This document shows positions 1 to 10,292 of a stretch of 38,361 bases of DNA, in pieces. The notes beneath the pieces are model-generated. The model saw only the letters and a list, made by a program, of their open reading frames with translations. It was not told the DNA's origin and searched no databases. The translations under genes were made by a program, and so were the position numbers. Location: the NCBI GenBank assembly GCA_018665025.1, contig JABJED010000398.1, forward strand, positions 1-38,361, read 5' to 3'. Positions within the stretch are counted from its first letter, which is position 1, and each line of letters opens with the position of its first letter. This stretch comes from Gammaproteobacteria bacterium. GTDB lineage: Bacteria > Pseudomonadota > Gammaproteobacteria > Pseudomonadales > Azotimanducaceae.

Positions 1-224
1 ATGGTTAAAACCACGCCAGCGCACTGATCCCTAAGCCGACAGAAAAGCACCTTGGCTAATCGCCCATCGCCAGGTCAGCCAATAACCACAAACAACAAAA
101 AACTTGGTAGCGTTTAACCACTAATCGTCATTCCGCTCCACGCTTTCATCAAACAACCAGGCAATCGTTCTGGTTCGATACTCAGACTTTCGATCGAAAA
201 GCCCTGTTATAATTCCTATCCTCA
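1..224 (+). mobile_element. IS91-type element 3' (oriIS-like) end, copy 1
   Basis: This 224-bp non-coding sequence recurs with the same length at 11778-12001 and 14345-14568. In the other two copies it directly follows the stop codon of an IS91-type transposase C-terminus, and base 1 here corresponds to the last base of that stop. It ends in TTCCTATCCTCA, and a 12-bp palindrome (TTTCGATCGAAA, 188-199) lies 25 bp from the end in every copy. A hairpin near a fixed terminus is what oriIS of IS91/ISCR elements looks like. The sequence to its right is a decapitated IS3 transposase, so this end marks an insertion point. Any transposase part would lie outside the window. Confidence 0.75.
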
Positions 225-226
225 AT

Positions 227-385
227 CGGACGGTTAGGTATGACTGGTTAGCACACCACCTGTTCTCGTCGATCAGTGAAGTACAAGACTTTGCGACTCG
301 CTGGCTATGGACTTACAATCACGAACGGCCGAATATGGCCCTGGGTGTTATAACCCCCAAACAGAAGTTGGCCATGTTGGCCTGA
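227..385 (+). pseudogene. IS3-family transposase (OrfB) C-terminal remnant
   Basis: Reading from 227 gives 52 codons to a TGA at 383-385. It contains RTVRYDWLAHHLF, then SEVQDFATRWLWTYNHERPN and ALGVITPKQKLA. This is the C-terminal end of the DDE integrase domain of IS3-family transposases: the catalytic Glu region and the YNHERPN and TPxQKL motifs. There is no start codon and the rest of the gene is missing. The reading frame begins right after the end of the IS91-type repeat at 224, so the IS91-type end truncated this gene. The G-rich stretch near 412-420 may belong to the right end of the IS3 element, but I cannot fix its boundary. Confidence 0.88.
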
Positions 386-496
386 CCTCTACTTTTGCAG
401 CGAGTTAAAAAGGGGGGGATTGCCGAGGAAATCTCGACCTCAATTCGCATGCGGGATTTTGTATCTCGGCATCTGGGAATTTGTTAAGGTTTCGCG

Positions 497-892
497 ATGA
501 AGATCCTATCCAATTCAATCGTCACACTAGCTTGCCTGTGCTTCCTGGTTATGCAATCGAGCGGGATGCACTTTCATGTAGACGAAAATGGAAAAGACGC
601 TGGCGTACATTCTGCCCATCAACACCAGATCGATTCAGAACACCATCAGGATCACCACCACCAACTGAGTAATGTTCACGAACACAAGGCTGTAATTGAC
701 ATTTCGTCGCAGGAAATGCTTGGTTCAATCTGGACAAGGCTGATTCCAGCTATCATGGCCAGCGCTCTTGTAACAATCATTGTGAGCATAGGTTTACATC
801 AGCCCATCCGTTCACTTCTGAGAGCTCCAGCTCGGGTCCGGCGGCTTTCTCGCTGGCGACCGCCACTACGCGCTCCCCCTATTTCCCTGTAA
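497..892 (+). CDS. His-rich secreted protein at the head of the czc cluster
   Basis: A 131-residue protein begins with a hydrophobic signal-like segment (residues 1-22). A histidine-rich stretch follows (about residues 25-65, with clusters such as HHQDHHHQ and HEHK), which could bind zinc, cobalt, cadmium or nickel in the periplasm. A second hydrophobic segment (about 80-103, SIWTRLIPAIMASALVTIIV) looks membrane-spanning, and the tail is Arg/Pro-rich (RWRPPLRAPP). A TAAGG at 484-488 fits as ribosome binding site. Its position 90 bp before czcC on the same strand suggests a CzcI-like or metal-buffering accessory role. That role is inferred from composition and neighbours, not from a recognised catalytic domain. 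Confidence 0.72.
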   Translation: MKILSNSIVTLACLCFLVMQSSGMHFHVDENGKDAGVHSAHQHQIDSEHHQDHHHQLSNVHEHKAVIDISSQEMLGSIWTRLIPAIMASALVTIIVSIGLHQPIRSLLRAPARVRRLSRWRPPLRAPPISL

Positions 893-984
893 TCCAATCT
901 TTATTTGCATCTCTGAGCGGCAACGGCTGCCCATGATTTGCGTGTGTGGATAACGCGTTTTAAGGACGCTGGGAGAAGCAGTTG

Positions 985-2268
985 ATGTCTATTGTAGACA
1001 GGTTCGGTACCGCTAAGCGGTATTGGCTATGGACGACCATTATTATTGCCGTTTTACATGTGCCAGTCGCAGCCAGTGACGGTGCGGCGATCAATCTGAA
1101 AGATGCTGTTGAAAGAACGTTGGAACGCAATCCAAATTTGGTGGCGTTTGGCTATCAAATCGATGCCCAGCAAGGACGGCTGATTCAGTCGCAACTTCGC
1201 CCAAATCCAGAACTGGGCATTTTGGTGGAAAACGTACTCGGCTCAGGTGACTTCAACAAGGCTGATGGTGCCGAGGCGACACTTAGTCTGAGCTGGTTGC
1301 TTGAGCGCGGGAAACGCGATCGGCGGGTTGCAGTTGCGACGGCGGGAGTTTCCCTGATCGAGTCTGAAGCTGAAATACGCCGTCTAGACGAGGTTGCGGA
1401 AACCGCTCGATTGTTTCTCGATATCCTGGCCAATCAAGAGCGTCTTGTTCAAACTCAAAACGGCGTCAGTCTCGCGAAAAAAACCCTTGAAGCTATCGGT
1501 GAGCGAGTTCGAGCAGGTCGAACGCCAGAGGCGGATCTTGCTCGCGCAGAGGCTCAGCTCGCTCGTATTCTCCTCCGCCAGGAAGATTTTGACCACGAAC
1601 TAAAAACCGCTAAACACCGTCTAGCCGCCCAGTGGGGAGATTCGAAATTGGATTTTGTTAGTGCGAAGGGCAATATTTCTCAGCTACCTGAGCTGGTAAG
1701 TTTTGCAGAACTTCTTAATCGTGTTGACGAGAATCCGGACTTCGTACGCTTTGCCAGTGTGCAAAGACTGCGAGAATCAGAACTGGCGATGGCAGAGTCT
1801 GAGGCAAAACCTAGTTGGCAACTGAATACAGGTATTCGCCGTTTTCAGGAAAGTGGTGATCAGGCCCTTATATTTGGTGTGACTATCCCACTTGCAAGGC
1901 ATAACCGTAATCAAGGTGGCGTCGCTGAAGCCCAGGCAAAGTTAGCGATGGCGAGCGCCGATCAAACCGCTGCGCGCATTCGTATCGAAACCCAAGTTTT
2001 CGCCTTGTATCAGGAGTTATTGCACAGCATGCATCGTGTAACCGTTTTGCGCGACGAAGTCTTACCTAAAGTAGAGCAAGCATTAGCTGAAACGCAGCGC
2101 GCATACACCAATGGGCGTTATGGCTATTTCGAGTTTCAGACCGTACAGCAAGAGGTGCTAGACGCACAATCAGCAATAATTGAAACGAGCATCAATGCTC
2201 ACAAACGCCTAATAGAAATCGAACGCTTAACCGGGACGTCACTGCTGTCTATGGCGGCGAACAAATGA
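985..2268 (+). CDS. czcC: Outer-membrane efflux protein of RND metal pump (CzcC)
   Basis: This is a TolC-family outer-membrane channel subunit (about 427 residues). A signal peptide runs to about residue 30 (hydrophobic WTTIIIAVLHVPVAA). Two similar long-helical halves follow, with the typical early motif AVERTLERNPNLVA and a later LARHNRNQGGVAEAQAKL. The length matches CzcC (about 420). The frame also offers TTG at 982, but ATG at 985 is better spaced from GGGAGAAG (971-978). Its stop overlaps the start of czcB (ATGA at 2265-2268), so the two are translationally coupled. It should provide the exit duct for cations taken from the periplasm by CzcB/CzcA. Confidence 0.93.
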   Translation: MSIVDRFGTAKRYWLWTTIIIAVLHVPVAASDGAAINLKDAVERTLERNPNLVAFGYQIDAQQGRLIQSQLRPNPELGILVENVLGSGDFNKADGAEATLSLSWLLERGKRDRRVAVATAGVSLIESEAEIRRLDEVAETARLFLDILANQERLVQTQNGVSLAKKTLEAIGERVRAGRTPEADLARAEAQLARILLRQEDFDHELKTAKHRLAAQWGDSKLDFVSAKGNISQLPELVSFAELLNRVDENPDFVRFASVQRLRESELAMAESEAKPSWQLNTGIRRFQESGDQALIFGVTIPLARHNRNQGGVAEAQAKLAMASADQTAARIRIETQVFALYQELLHSMHRVTVLRDEVLPKVEQALAETQRAYTNGRYGYFEFQTVQQEVLDAQSAIIETSINAHKRLIEIERLTGTSLLSMAANK

Positions 2269-3518
2269 GGATGATCGTGAAAAAGCTAAATGTAATTTGG
2301 TTGATGGCGCTAGTAATTGTACTTGCAGGCTGCGGTAACGCTGATGCTGACCTTGATTCTCACGGAGCTGGGGTTGACACAATCGAGGCCGAACCGGCCA
2401 AGGGCCCCCACGGTGGCCGCCTGCTAATAGACGACGATTTTATATTGGAGTTGGCGATCTTTGAAACAGGCGTTCCGCCTGAATTTCGGGTCTGGTTGTC
2501 AAAGGGAGGTGAAGCCATTCGCCCATATGATGTCGCCCTCAATGTGACACTGACACGGTTAGGCGATGAAAAAGATGAAATAGGGTTCACTGTGCAGGAA
2601 AATTTCCTGCGCGGCGATATGGTGATCTATGAACCTCATTCTTTTGTCGTCACCATTGAGGCGAGCCATTTAGGCAAATCCCATCGTTGGCAATATGACA
2701 ACTTTGAGGGCAGGACGAAGATTGGTTCTGACGTTGCCGAGGCATTTGGGCTCGAGACTGAGATTGCAGGGCCAGCGACGGTAGTCGAGGCGATTAATGT
2801 CTACGGTTTTGTTGTACCCAATAGCGAAAAGGTGCGTAGGATCAGTGCTCGCTTTGAAGGCGTAGCGCAATCAGTCGGAGTATCAGTGGGTGACCGGGTT
2901 CTAGCTGGTCAAAAGCTCGCTGAAATCGAGAGTAACGAAAGTCTTAAAACCTACCCTGTTACCTCACCAATTGCAGGGGTTGTTACGGCGAGAAGAGTTA
3001 ATCCCGGTGAGCAAACGAAAGGCCGTGAATTGTTTACCGTCATGGATACATCTGACGTTTGGGCTGAATTCGCCGTATTTCCAACAGATCTACCTCGGGT
3101 AAAACCGGGTCAGCGGGTCAGGGTTGATATGGCGGCAGGCAGCCTGCAGCGGGAGGGTGTCATTGAGCTTTTGAACACCACAGCGGAAGCTAACCGATCC
3201 GTTTTGGCGCGTGTAGTGCTGGACAATGCCGACGGTGCGCTCATTCCGGGCACGAATCTTACGGGCAAGATCCAGGTGGCAGAGCATCAAGTGCCACTGG
3301 CGGTAAAGCGCACAGGCTTGCAGAGTTTTCGAGATTTTACCGTGGTTTATGCACTCATTAATGAGGAGTACGAGGTGCGGATGCTGGATCTTGGTCGGCA
3401 GGATGGGGAGTGGATAGAAGTACTGGACGGGATTGAGATCGGGACGCGGTACGTCACCTTGAATAGCTATCTCGTCAAAGCCGACATCGAAAAGTCCGGC
3501 GCTTCGCACGACCACTAA
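2265..3518 (+). CDS. czcB: RND metal-efflux periplasmic adaptor (CzcB), lipoprotein
   Basis: This 417-residue membrane-fusion protein joins the CzcA pump to CzcC. The N-terminus is a lipoprotein signal with lipobox LAGC, Cys23. Next comes GPHGGRLL and an IFETGVPPEFRVW stretch, found at the N-terminus of CzcB-type adaptors. The barrel-sandwich/HlyD region follows (RISARFEGVAQSVGVSVGD, later TSPIAGVVTARRVNPGEQ). The C-terminal beta-barrel ends in a His-containing tail (SGASHDH), a possible extra metal ligand. Its start overlaps the czcC stop, and its stop lies 9 bp before czcA. An ATG at 2271 in the same frame is a possible alternative start. Confidence 0.93.
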   Translation: MRMIVKKLNVIWLMALVIVLAGCGNADADLDSHGAGVDTIEAEPAKGPHGGRLLIDDDFILELAIFETGVPPEFRVWLSKGGEAIRPYDVALNVTLTRLGDEKDEIGFTVQENFLRGDMVIYEPHSFVVTIEASHLGKSHRWQYDNFEGRTKIGSDVAEAFGLETEIAGPATVVEAINVYGFVVPNSEKVRRISARFEGVAQSVGVSVGDRVLAGQKLAEIESNESLKTYPVTSPIAGVVTARRVNPGEQTKGRELFTVMDTSDVWAEFAVFPTDLPRVKPGQRVRVDMAAGSLQREGVIELLNTTAEANRSVLARVVLDNADGALIPGTNLTGKIQVAEHQVPLAVKRTGLQSFRDFTVVYALINEEYEVRMLDLGRQDGEWIEVLDGIEIGTRYVTLNSYLVKADIEKSGASHDH

Positions 3519-6653
<3,135 letters not shown>

Positions 6654-6691
6654 AGCTTCGATTTTTCAAGGCAGACGACAACATAAATAGT

Positions 6692-7070
6692 GGTACTGAC
6701 AAGTTAATCGAGCCTCTGGCAACATACCAGGATGCAAAATCTATACAAACGACATCGTTTCCCGCCTTCTGTCATTCAACACGCAGTTTGGCTCTATTTT
6801 TGGTTCAACCTTAGTCATCGAGATATTGAAGATTTACTAGCTCAGCGGTTCTTGAGTACTCATGCAGCTGTCTACAATTTTTTCAATCTAGGTCGTCATT
6901 TGGTATCAGCAGAAACCTACCGATTCTTTAGATTATGTTCCCTTGCGTCTTGGAAAAATGCAGTGATGATTTGAGCTATATTTGAATGGTATTTCATCAT
7001 CTAGAAAAGTTAACTTAGCGATACCCATCCACCGATTCTAACAACGACGATCAGTTAACTTGTCAGTACC
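6692..7070 (+). mobile_element. Internally deleted IS6-family element (379 bp) with intact ends
   Basis: Perfect 16-bp inverted repeats bound the element: GGTACTGACAAGTTAA at 6692-6707 and its reverse complement at 7055-7070. Inside is an IS6-type transposase gene reduced to 80 codons. IS6-family elements have short terminal repeats and a single gene of about 230-240 codons, so roughly two thirds of the gene is gone. The flanking 8-mers (left TAAATAGT, right GTGGGTTT) do not match, so no target duplication is visible. With both ends intact it could in principle be moved by a full transposase elsewhere in the genome. Confidence 0.85.
6732..6974 (+). pseudogene. IS6-family transposase, in-frame internal deletion
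   Basis: The 80-codon frame fuses two separated parts of an IS6 transposase. Residues 1-39 (KRHRFPPSVIQHAVWLYFWF, then LSHRDIEDLLAQR) are the N-terminus with the HTH region. Residues 40-80 (FLSTHAAVYNFFNLGRHLVS, then YRFFRL) are the C-terminal tail that normally follows the DDE core. The whole catalytic core is missing, so it cannot transpose itself. The join at AQR (6840-6848) is where both parent regions commonly have AQR, consistent with deletion between short direct repeats. The reading frame is kept across the junction. Confidence 0.83.
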
Positions 7071-7082
7071 GTGGGTTTGAAA

Positions 7083-7115
7083 TTGACAGAATAAATTGTA
7101 GTTCTTTACACTACA
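7083..7115 (+). promoter_or_regulatory. higBA promoter with palindromic operator
   Basis: A perfect -35 hexamer TTGACA (7083-7088) is followed 18 bp later by TACACT (7107-7112, 4 of 6 matches to the -10 consensus). An exact inverted repeat, TGTAGT (7097-7102) and ACTACA (7110-7115) with a 7-bp spacer, overlaps the -10. This is where an XRE-type antitoxin such as HigA would bind to repress its own operon. Transcription from this -10 would begin at about the higB ATG (7119), so the message may be leaderless; no Shine-Dalgarno sequence is seen before that ATG. Confidence 0.6.
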
Positions 7116-7118
7116 TGC

Positions 7119-7403
7119 ATGATTAGAACGTTTTCAGATAAACGAACTGAGCAAATTTTTGAAGGCATAGTGGTTAAACGATTTGACATCTCTTTGCAAA
7201 AGAAAGCATTGCGTCGTTTACGTTACATTCATGCTGCTGAGAAGATTGATGATTTGAGAGTCCCTCCATCCAACAAATTGGAGAAGAAGGAAGGTGACTT
7301 GCGAGTATTCTACGCAATATGGGCAGATACGCAGTGGCGTATAATTTTCCGATGGAAGAATGGTAATGCAGACAATGTGCAACTTGTAGATTACCACAAA
7401 TAG
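7119..7403 (+). CDS. higB: HigB-type toxin (RelE superfamily mRNA interferase)
   Basis: This 94-residue protein has the HigB/killer-protein pattern: MIRTFSDKRTEQIFEG at the start, KALRRLRYIHAAEKIDDLRV in the middle, then PPSNKLEKKEGDLRVFYAIW and a C-terminal WRIIFRWKNGNADNVQLVDY. HigB toxins are ribosome-dependent endoribonucleases. The toxin-first order, 11-bp gap and HTH antitoxin downstream match higBA. The start at 7119 is preferred because the family begins MI+xF; there is no recognisable ribosome binding site, see the promoter entry. It sits 48 bp after the IS6-type element, in the accessory block. Confidence 0.92.
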   Translation: MIRTFSDKRTEQIFEGIVVKRFDISLQKKALRRLRYIHAAEKIDDLRVPPSNKLEKKEGDLRVFYAIWADTQWRIIFRWKNGNADNVQLVDYHK

Positions 7404-7414
7404 GAATCACAACG

Positions 7415-7723
7415 ATGACTGAGAAATATATAGAGTTAGAACATCCAGGCGCCCTTCTAAAGGAGGATTTTCTGGATGATCTAGGAATCAAACCTGGCAC
7501 CTTAGCTAGTTCCATTGGTGTGGATCGTACAGCCATCAAGAACATCATAGATGGCAAACGTGCTATTACTGCAGACATGTCATTGCGACTTGGTCTGTTT
7601 TTCAATATGAGCGCAGGCTTTTGGTTCAACCTACAAAAAGACTACGAGCTACGAATTGCACAACGTGAAAATCTAGCCAAATTTGAAAAAGTTGTTCAGC
7701 CCTTTAAGGCTGCCAGATTGTAA
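7415..7723 (+). CDS. higA: HigA-type antitoxin, XRE-family repressor
   Basis: This 102-residue HTH protein follows higB after 11 bp. The motif EHPGALLKEDFLDDLGIKPG is the usual HigA entry, followed by the helix-turn-helix (about residues 27-65: LASSIGVDRTAIKNIIDGKR, then ITADMSLRLGLFFN) and the GFWFNLQKDYELRIA stretch typical of HigA. It should neutralise HigB by direct binding and repress the operon through the palindrome overlapping the promoter at 7097-7115. AGGA lies before the ATG with usable spacing. Both genes look intact, so the pair could stabilise this part of the island. Confidence 0.93.
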   Translation: MTEKYIELEHPGALLKEDFLDDLGIKPGTLASSIGVDRTAIKNIIDGKRAITADMSLRLGLFFNMSAGFWFNLQKDYELRIAQRENLAKFEKVVQPFKAARL

Positions 7724-8159
7724 ACAACATGCTAGAAAGAAACGAGTGGGTGTAATTCTCAACAATCCCACAACCGACCATTCGCGGCATCTCTTCAAAC
7801 GTGCTGTATCCGTGACTATTATCGATCCTCACAGGTAGGCCAGTCAGATTGAAAATCCCCGTGTCGGTGGTTCGATTCCACCTCCGGCCACCAATTCCAC
7901 GGCTTATCGCAAAAATCCCAATCAGGATACTTTTGAAACCCGGGATAAATGCAGTTTAAACTGACTATCCTCTGATAGCTGGAGTTAATCGACCACAAGC
8001 GTTATAACGGAAAAAAGAAATACGCTTATTGGCCTCGAGCTTAGTAACTCAGTAGACGCTATTATTGAGGAGAGTACAGATGGGGTTGCTTTAAGAAGAG
8101 ATTGTAATGCGGCACTGCAACCGACCGTTCAACGGTTTTGCTAGAGATCAGGATAAATT
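7724..8159. other. Intergenic region between higA and the SDR gene
   Basis: Apart from the tRNA-Phe fragment at 7847-7893, no gene is supported here. A few bases upstream of it (about 7828-7846, CTCACAGGTAGGCCAG) faintly resemble a tRNA-Phe D-arm, but no cloverleaf can be formed. A weak hairpin (CCGTT/AACGG near 8127-8138) lies just before the SDR gene, whose AGGA at 8150-8153 serves as ribosome binding site. I see no convincing terminator or promoter. Confidence 0.5.
7847..7893 (+). pseudogene. tRNA-Phe 3' fragment, probable integration scar
   Basis: The sequence runs from the anticodon loop to the CCA end: TTGAAAA loop with GAA anticodon, 3' anticodon-stem strand TCCCC, variable loop GTGTC, T-arm GGTGG-TTCGATT-CCACC (perfect 5-bp stem), acceptor strand TCCGGCC and encoded ACCA. 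It corresponds to the 3' part of tRNA-Phe. The 5' acceptor strand GGCCGGA is absent, and the 5' anticodon-stem strand does not pair, so this is not a working tRNA. A 3' tRNA fragment of this kind is what tyrosine-integrase islands leave at the end opposite the restored tRNA. No integrase gene is in the window. Confidence 0.82.
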
Positions 8160-8981
8160 ATGGATTTAGGGCTTAAAGGCAAACGAGTTATTATTACCGG
8201 TGGCTCGCGCGGAATGGGACGGGCGATCGGCGAGATTTTTCTGCGCGAAGGCGCCGTGGTGTCATTTTGTTCACGCACCGCTAACATGGCACCTGAAGAT
8301 GAAGACCCGCGTCTAGGTGGGGAAGTACACACAGACGGTGTTGAACAGGCAGAAGAGAAAATGCGTGCCCTCGGTGAGGTCTATGGATCGGTAGTAGATG
8401 CTGCAGACCGGGAACAGCTCGCTGCCTGGGTGAAGCACGCGGCGGAAACCATGGGTGGTATCGACGTGGTGGTATCCAACACAAGCGCCTTGGGTAGCCA
8501 GCCGCGGACGCCTGAAGGTTGGCAACGGCAGTTTGATGTAGACATCATGTCAGCCGTGACACTTTGGGATAACGCCTACCCCTTCTTAAAGCAATCGGGC
8601 GCCGGCGCTTTCATTCAGGTTTCCACCATTACAGCCTTGGACTACCACGCGTATGGGAAAGGCAGCCAAAGTTATGGTGCTTTAAAGGGCGCACTGGTGA
8701 ACTATGTGTGCCAGCTTGCCTACGAATACATGAGCGAGGGGATCCGTGCGAATACAGTATCTCCGGGACCGATTTTCGTGGAAGGTGGTTCATGGGACAA
8801 GATTCAGAGAGCCTTACCCGATTACTACGACGAGAATATCGCGAGGCAACCGTCGGGCAGGCTAGGCAGAGCCGAAGAGGTGGCCGACGTAGTGGCATTT
8901 TTAGCCAGTTCCCGATCATCTTGGGTAACTGGCGAGAACGTGGTTATCGACGGCGGCTTTACCAAGTACATCAAGTACTAG
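8160..8981 (+). CDS. SDR-family NAD(P)-dependent oxidoreductase
   Basis: This 273-residue short-chain dehydrogenase/reductase has classical family length. It shows the Rossmann motif TGGSRGMG (13-20), the catalytic Ser in QVSTITAL (Ser155) and the YxxxK pair Tyr172/Lys176. The C-terminal signature ENVVIDGGFTKY ends the fold. The usual NNAG is replaced by SNTS (106-109). A segment after the first fold (about 41-65) is longer and more acidic than usual. It precedes a P450 by 10 bp, so a shared role in oxidising and reducing an alcohol/ketone on a hydrophobic substrate is likely. The substrate cannot be read from sequence. Confidence 0.93.
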   Translation: MDLGLKGKRVIITGGSRGMGRAIGEIFLREGAVVSFCSRTANMAPEDEDPRLGGEVHTDGVEQAEEKMRALGEVYGSVVDAADREQLAAWVKHAAETMGGIDVVVSNTSALGSQPRTPEGWQRQFDVDIMSAVTLWDNAYPFLKQSGAGAFIQVSTITALDYHAYGKGSQSYGALKGALVNYVCQLAYEYMSEGIRANTVSPGPIFVEGGSWDKIQRALPDYYDENIARQPSGRLGRAEEVADVVAFLASSRSSWVTGENVVIDGGFTKYIKY

Positions 8982-8991
8982 CGGCTCATAT

Positions 8992-10278
8992 ATGCAACCC
9001 ACTGAGCACGCACACGAAACGAATGTCGATCGCTGTCCATTGCACGAGCTCCGGCCATTGCAGCCCGAGTTTCTGACCCGTCCTGCTCTGCTGAATCGCC
9101 GCTTGCGAGACGAGGCTCCAGTCTTTCAGGATCCTGAGAGCGGGATCTATTTCATTTCTCGGTATGACGATGTCGTTGCCATGCTCAAAGATCACGCCAC
9201 GTTTTCCAGCGTCATGAACGGTAAATCCACCCGTGCCATCGACTCAAAAGACCCGGAGGTACGGGCAATCATGGCCGACGGCTATCCCAATGTGCCCACC
9301 ATGCTCACTCAGGACCCACCGTTGCAGCGACGCTACCGCAAGTTCGTCGATAGCGCTTTCTCACCCGCTAATCTGAAATCCCTAGAGCCATTCATGGAGC
9401 AGACGAGCCATGCGCTGATCGATGCATTCATAACTCGAGGCGAGTGCGAATTTCGCTCGGAGTTTGCGGCAGGCTTACCGCTTAGAGTGATCGCGTCGCA
9501 AATCGGCACACCCGTGGAAGATCTGCCCAAGCTTTTTGAATGGACCAATACCTTCATCGCCAACCTCAGCATGCAGTTGAACGTTGAAGGCGCACGCGCG
9601 GTGGCCCGCAGCGTGGTGGAATACCAGCACTACTTTGTGGAGCGTCTGGAGGAGCGGCGGTGCAAACCGACAGATGACATCCTCTCTAAAGTGGTCAACG
9701 CCAGATTCGATGGTGAGCTCCCGCTCAACAATGCTGAATGCTTGTCGATGCTCAACCAAATATTGGTGGCCGGCAACGAAACCACTGCCAGTACGCTAAC
9801 AGAAGGCATGTGGCTACTGATCAATCACCCAGATCAATATGAGCTGATTCGTCGCAACCCCAGCCCTGAGATGATCAGTCGCTTTGTGGAAGAACTGCTG
9901 CGCGTATCCAGCTCGTCTGCACATGGTTTTCGACGCGCGACTCAAGAGGTCATAATGCATGGCGTGGTGATCCCCGAGAACGCGATCTGCTTTGCGCGCT
10001 TTGCGTCAGCCAACCAGGACGATGACCAATTCCCGGACGCTATGAAGTTCGACATCATGCGCGACAACTTGAACGACCACCTAGCCTTTGGCAAAGGGGT
10101 TCACCATTGCCTGGGCGCTGCGCTGTCGCGCCGGGAGTTGCGCATTGGTTTTCGGGTGATCTTGCAACGCCTGGAAAATTTTCGTCTGCAGCCAGGCGCG
10201 GCGAACCCGAAGTTCGCTCCGAATGCTCTGTTACACGGCCTGACGGCCTTACCCTTGGCATTCGATGTGATCAACTGA
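8992..10278 (+). CDS. Bacterial cytochrome P450
   Basis: This 428-residue soluble class I P450 has all key motifs: the I-helix oxygen-activation motif LVAGNETTAS (Ala260-Thr265), the K-helix ExxR (Glu301-Arg304), and the haem loop HLAFGKGVHHCLG with ligand Cys373. TQDPPLQRRYRKFVDSAFSP (107-126) is the normal C-helix haem-propionate region. P450s of this type hydroxylate terpenoids, steroids, fatty acids or aromatics and need a ferredoxin and reductase, which are not encoded nearby. It lies 10 bp after the SDR and 14 bp before the kinase, so the three are probably co-transcribed. Confidence 0.95.
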   Translation: MQPTEHAHETNVDRCPLHELRPLQPEFLTRPALLNRRLRDEAPVFQDPESGIYFISRYDDVVAMLKDHATFSSVMNGKSTRAIDSKDPEVRAIMADGYPNVPTMLTQDPPLQRRYRKFVDSAFSPANLKSLEPFMEQTSHALIDAFITRGECEFRSEFAAGLPLRVIASQIGTPVEDLPKLFEWTNTFIANLSMQLNVEGARAVARSVVEYQHYFVERLEERRCKPTDDILSKVVNARFDGELPLNNAECLSMLNQILVAGNETTASTLTEGMWLLINHPDQYELIRRNPSPEMISRFVEELLRVSSSSAHGFRRATQEVIMHGVVIPENAICFARFASANQDDDQFPDAMKFDIMRDNLNDHLAFGKGVHHCLGAALSRRELRIGFRVILQRLENFRLQPGAANPKFAPNALLHGLTALPLAFDVIN

Positions 10279-10292
10279 TTAATAGGAAAAAC

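Noticed and set aside
7738-7775. Hairpin GTGGG/CCCAC after higA as a terminator
   Set aside because: The stem is only 5 bp with a 16-base loop and no following T-run.
7828-7893. Complete tRNA-Phe gene
   Set aside because: The acceptor 5' strand is missing and the 5' anticodon-stem strand does not pair, so no cloverleaf forms.
10107-10292. Longer start of the kinase gene overlapping the P450
   Set aside because: The extra residues show no kinase similarity and are the P450 haem region in another frame; the ATG at 10293 has a good spacing to AGGAAAA.
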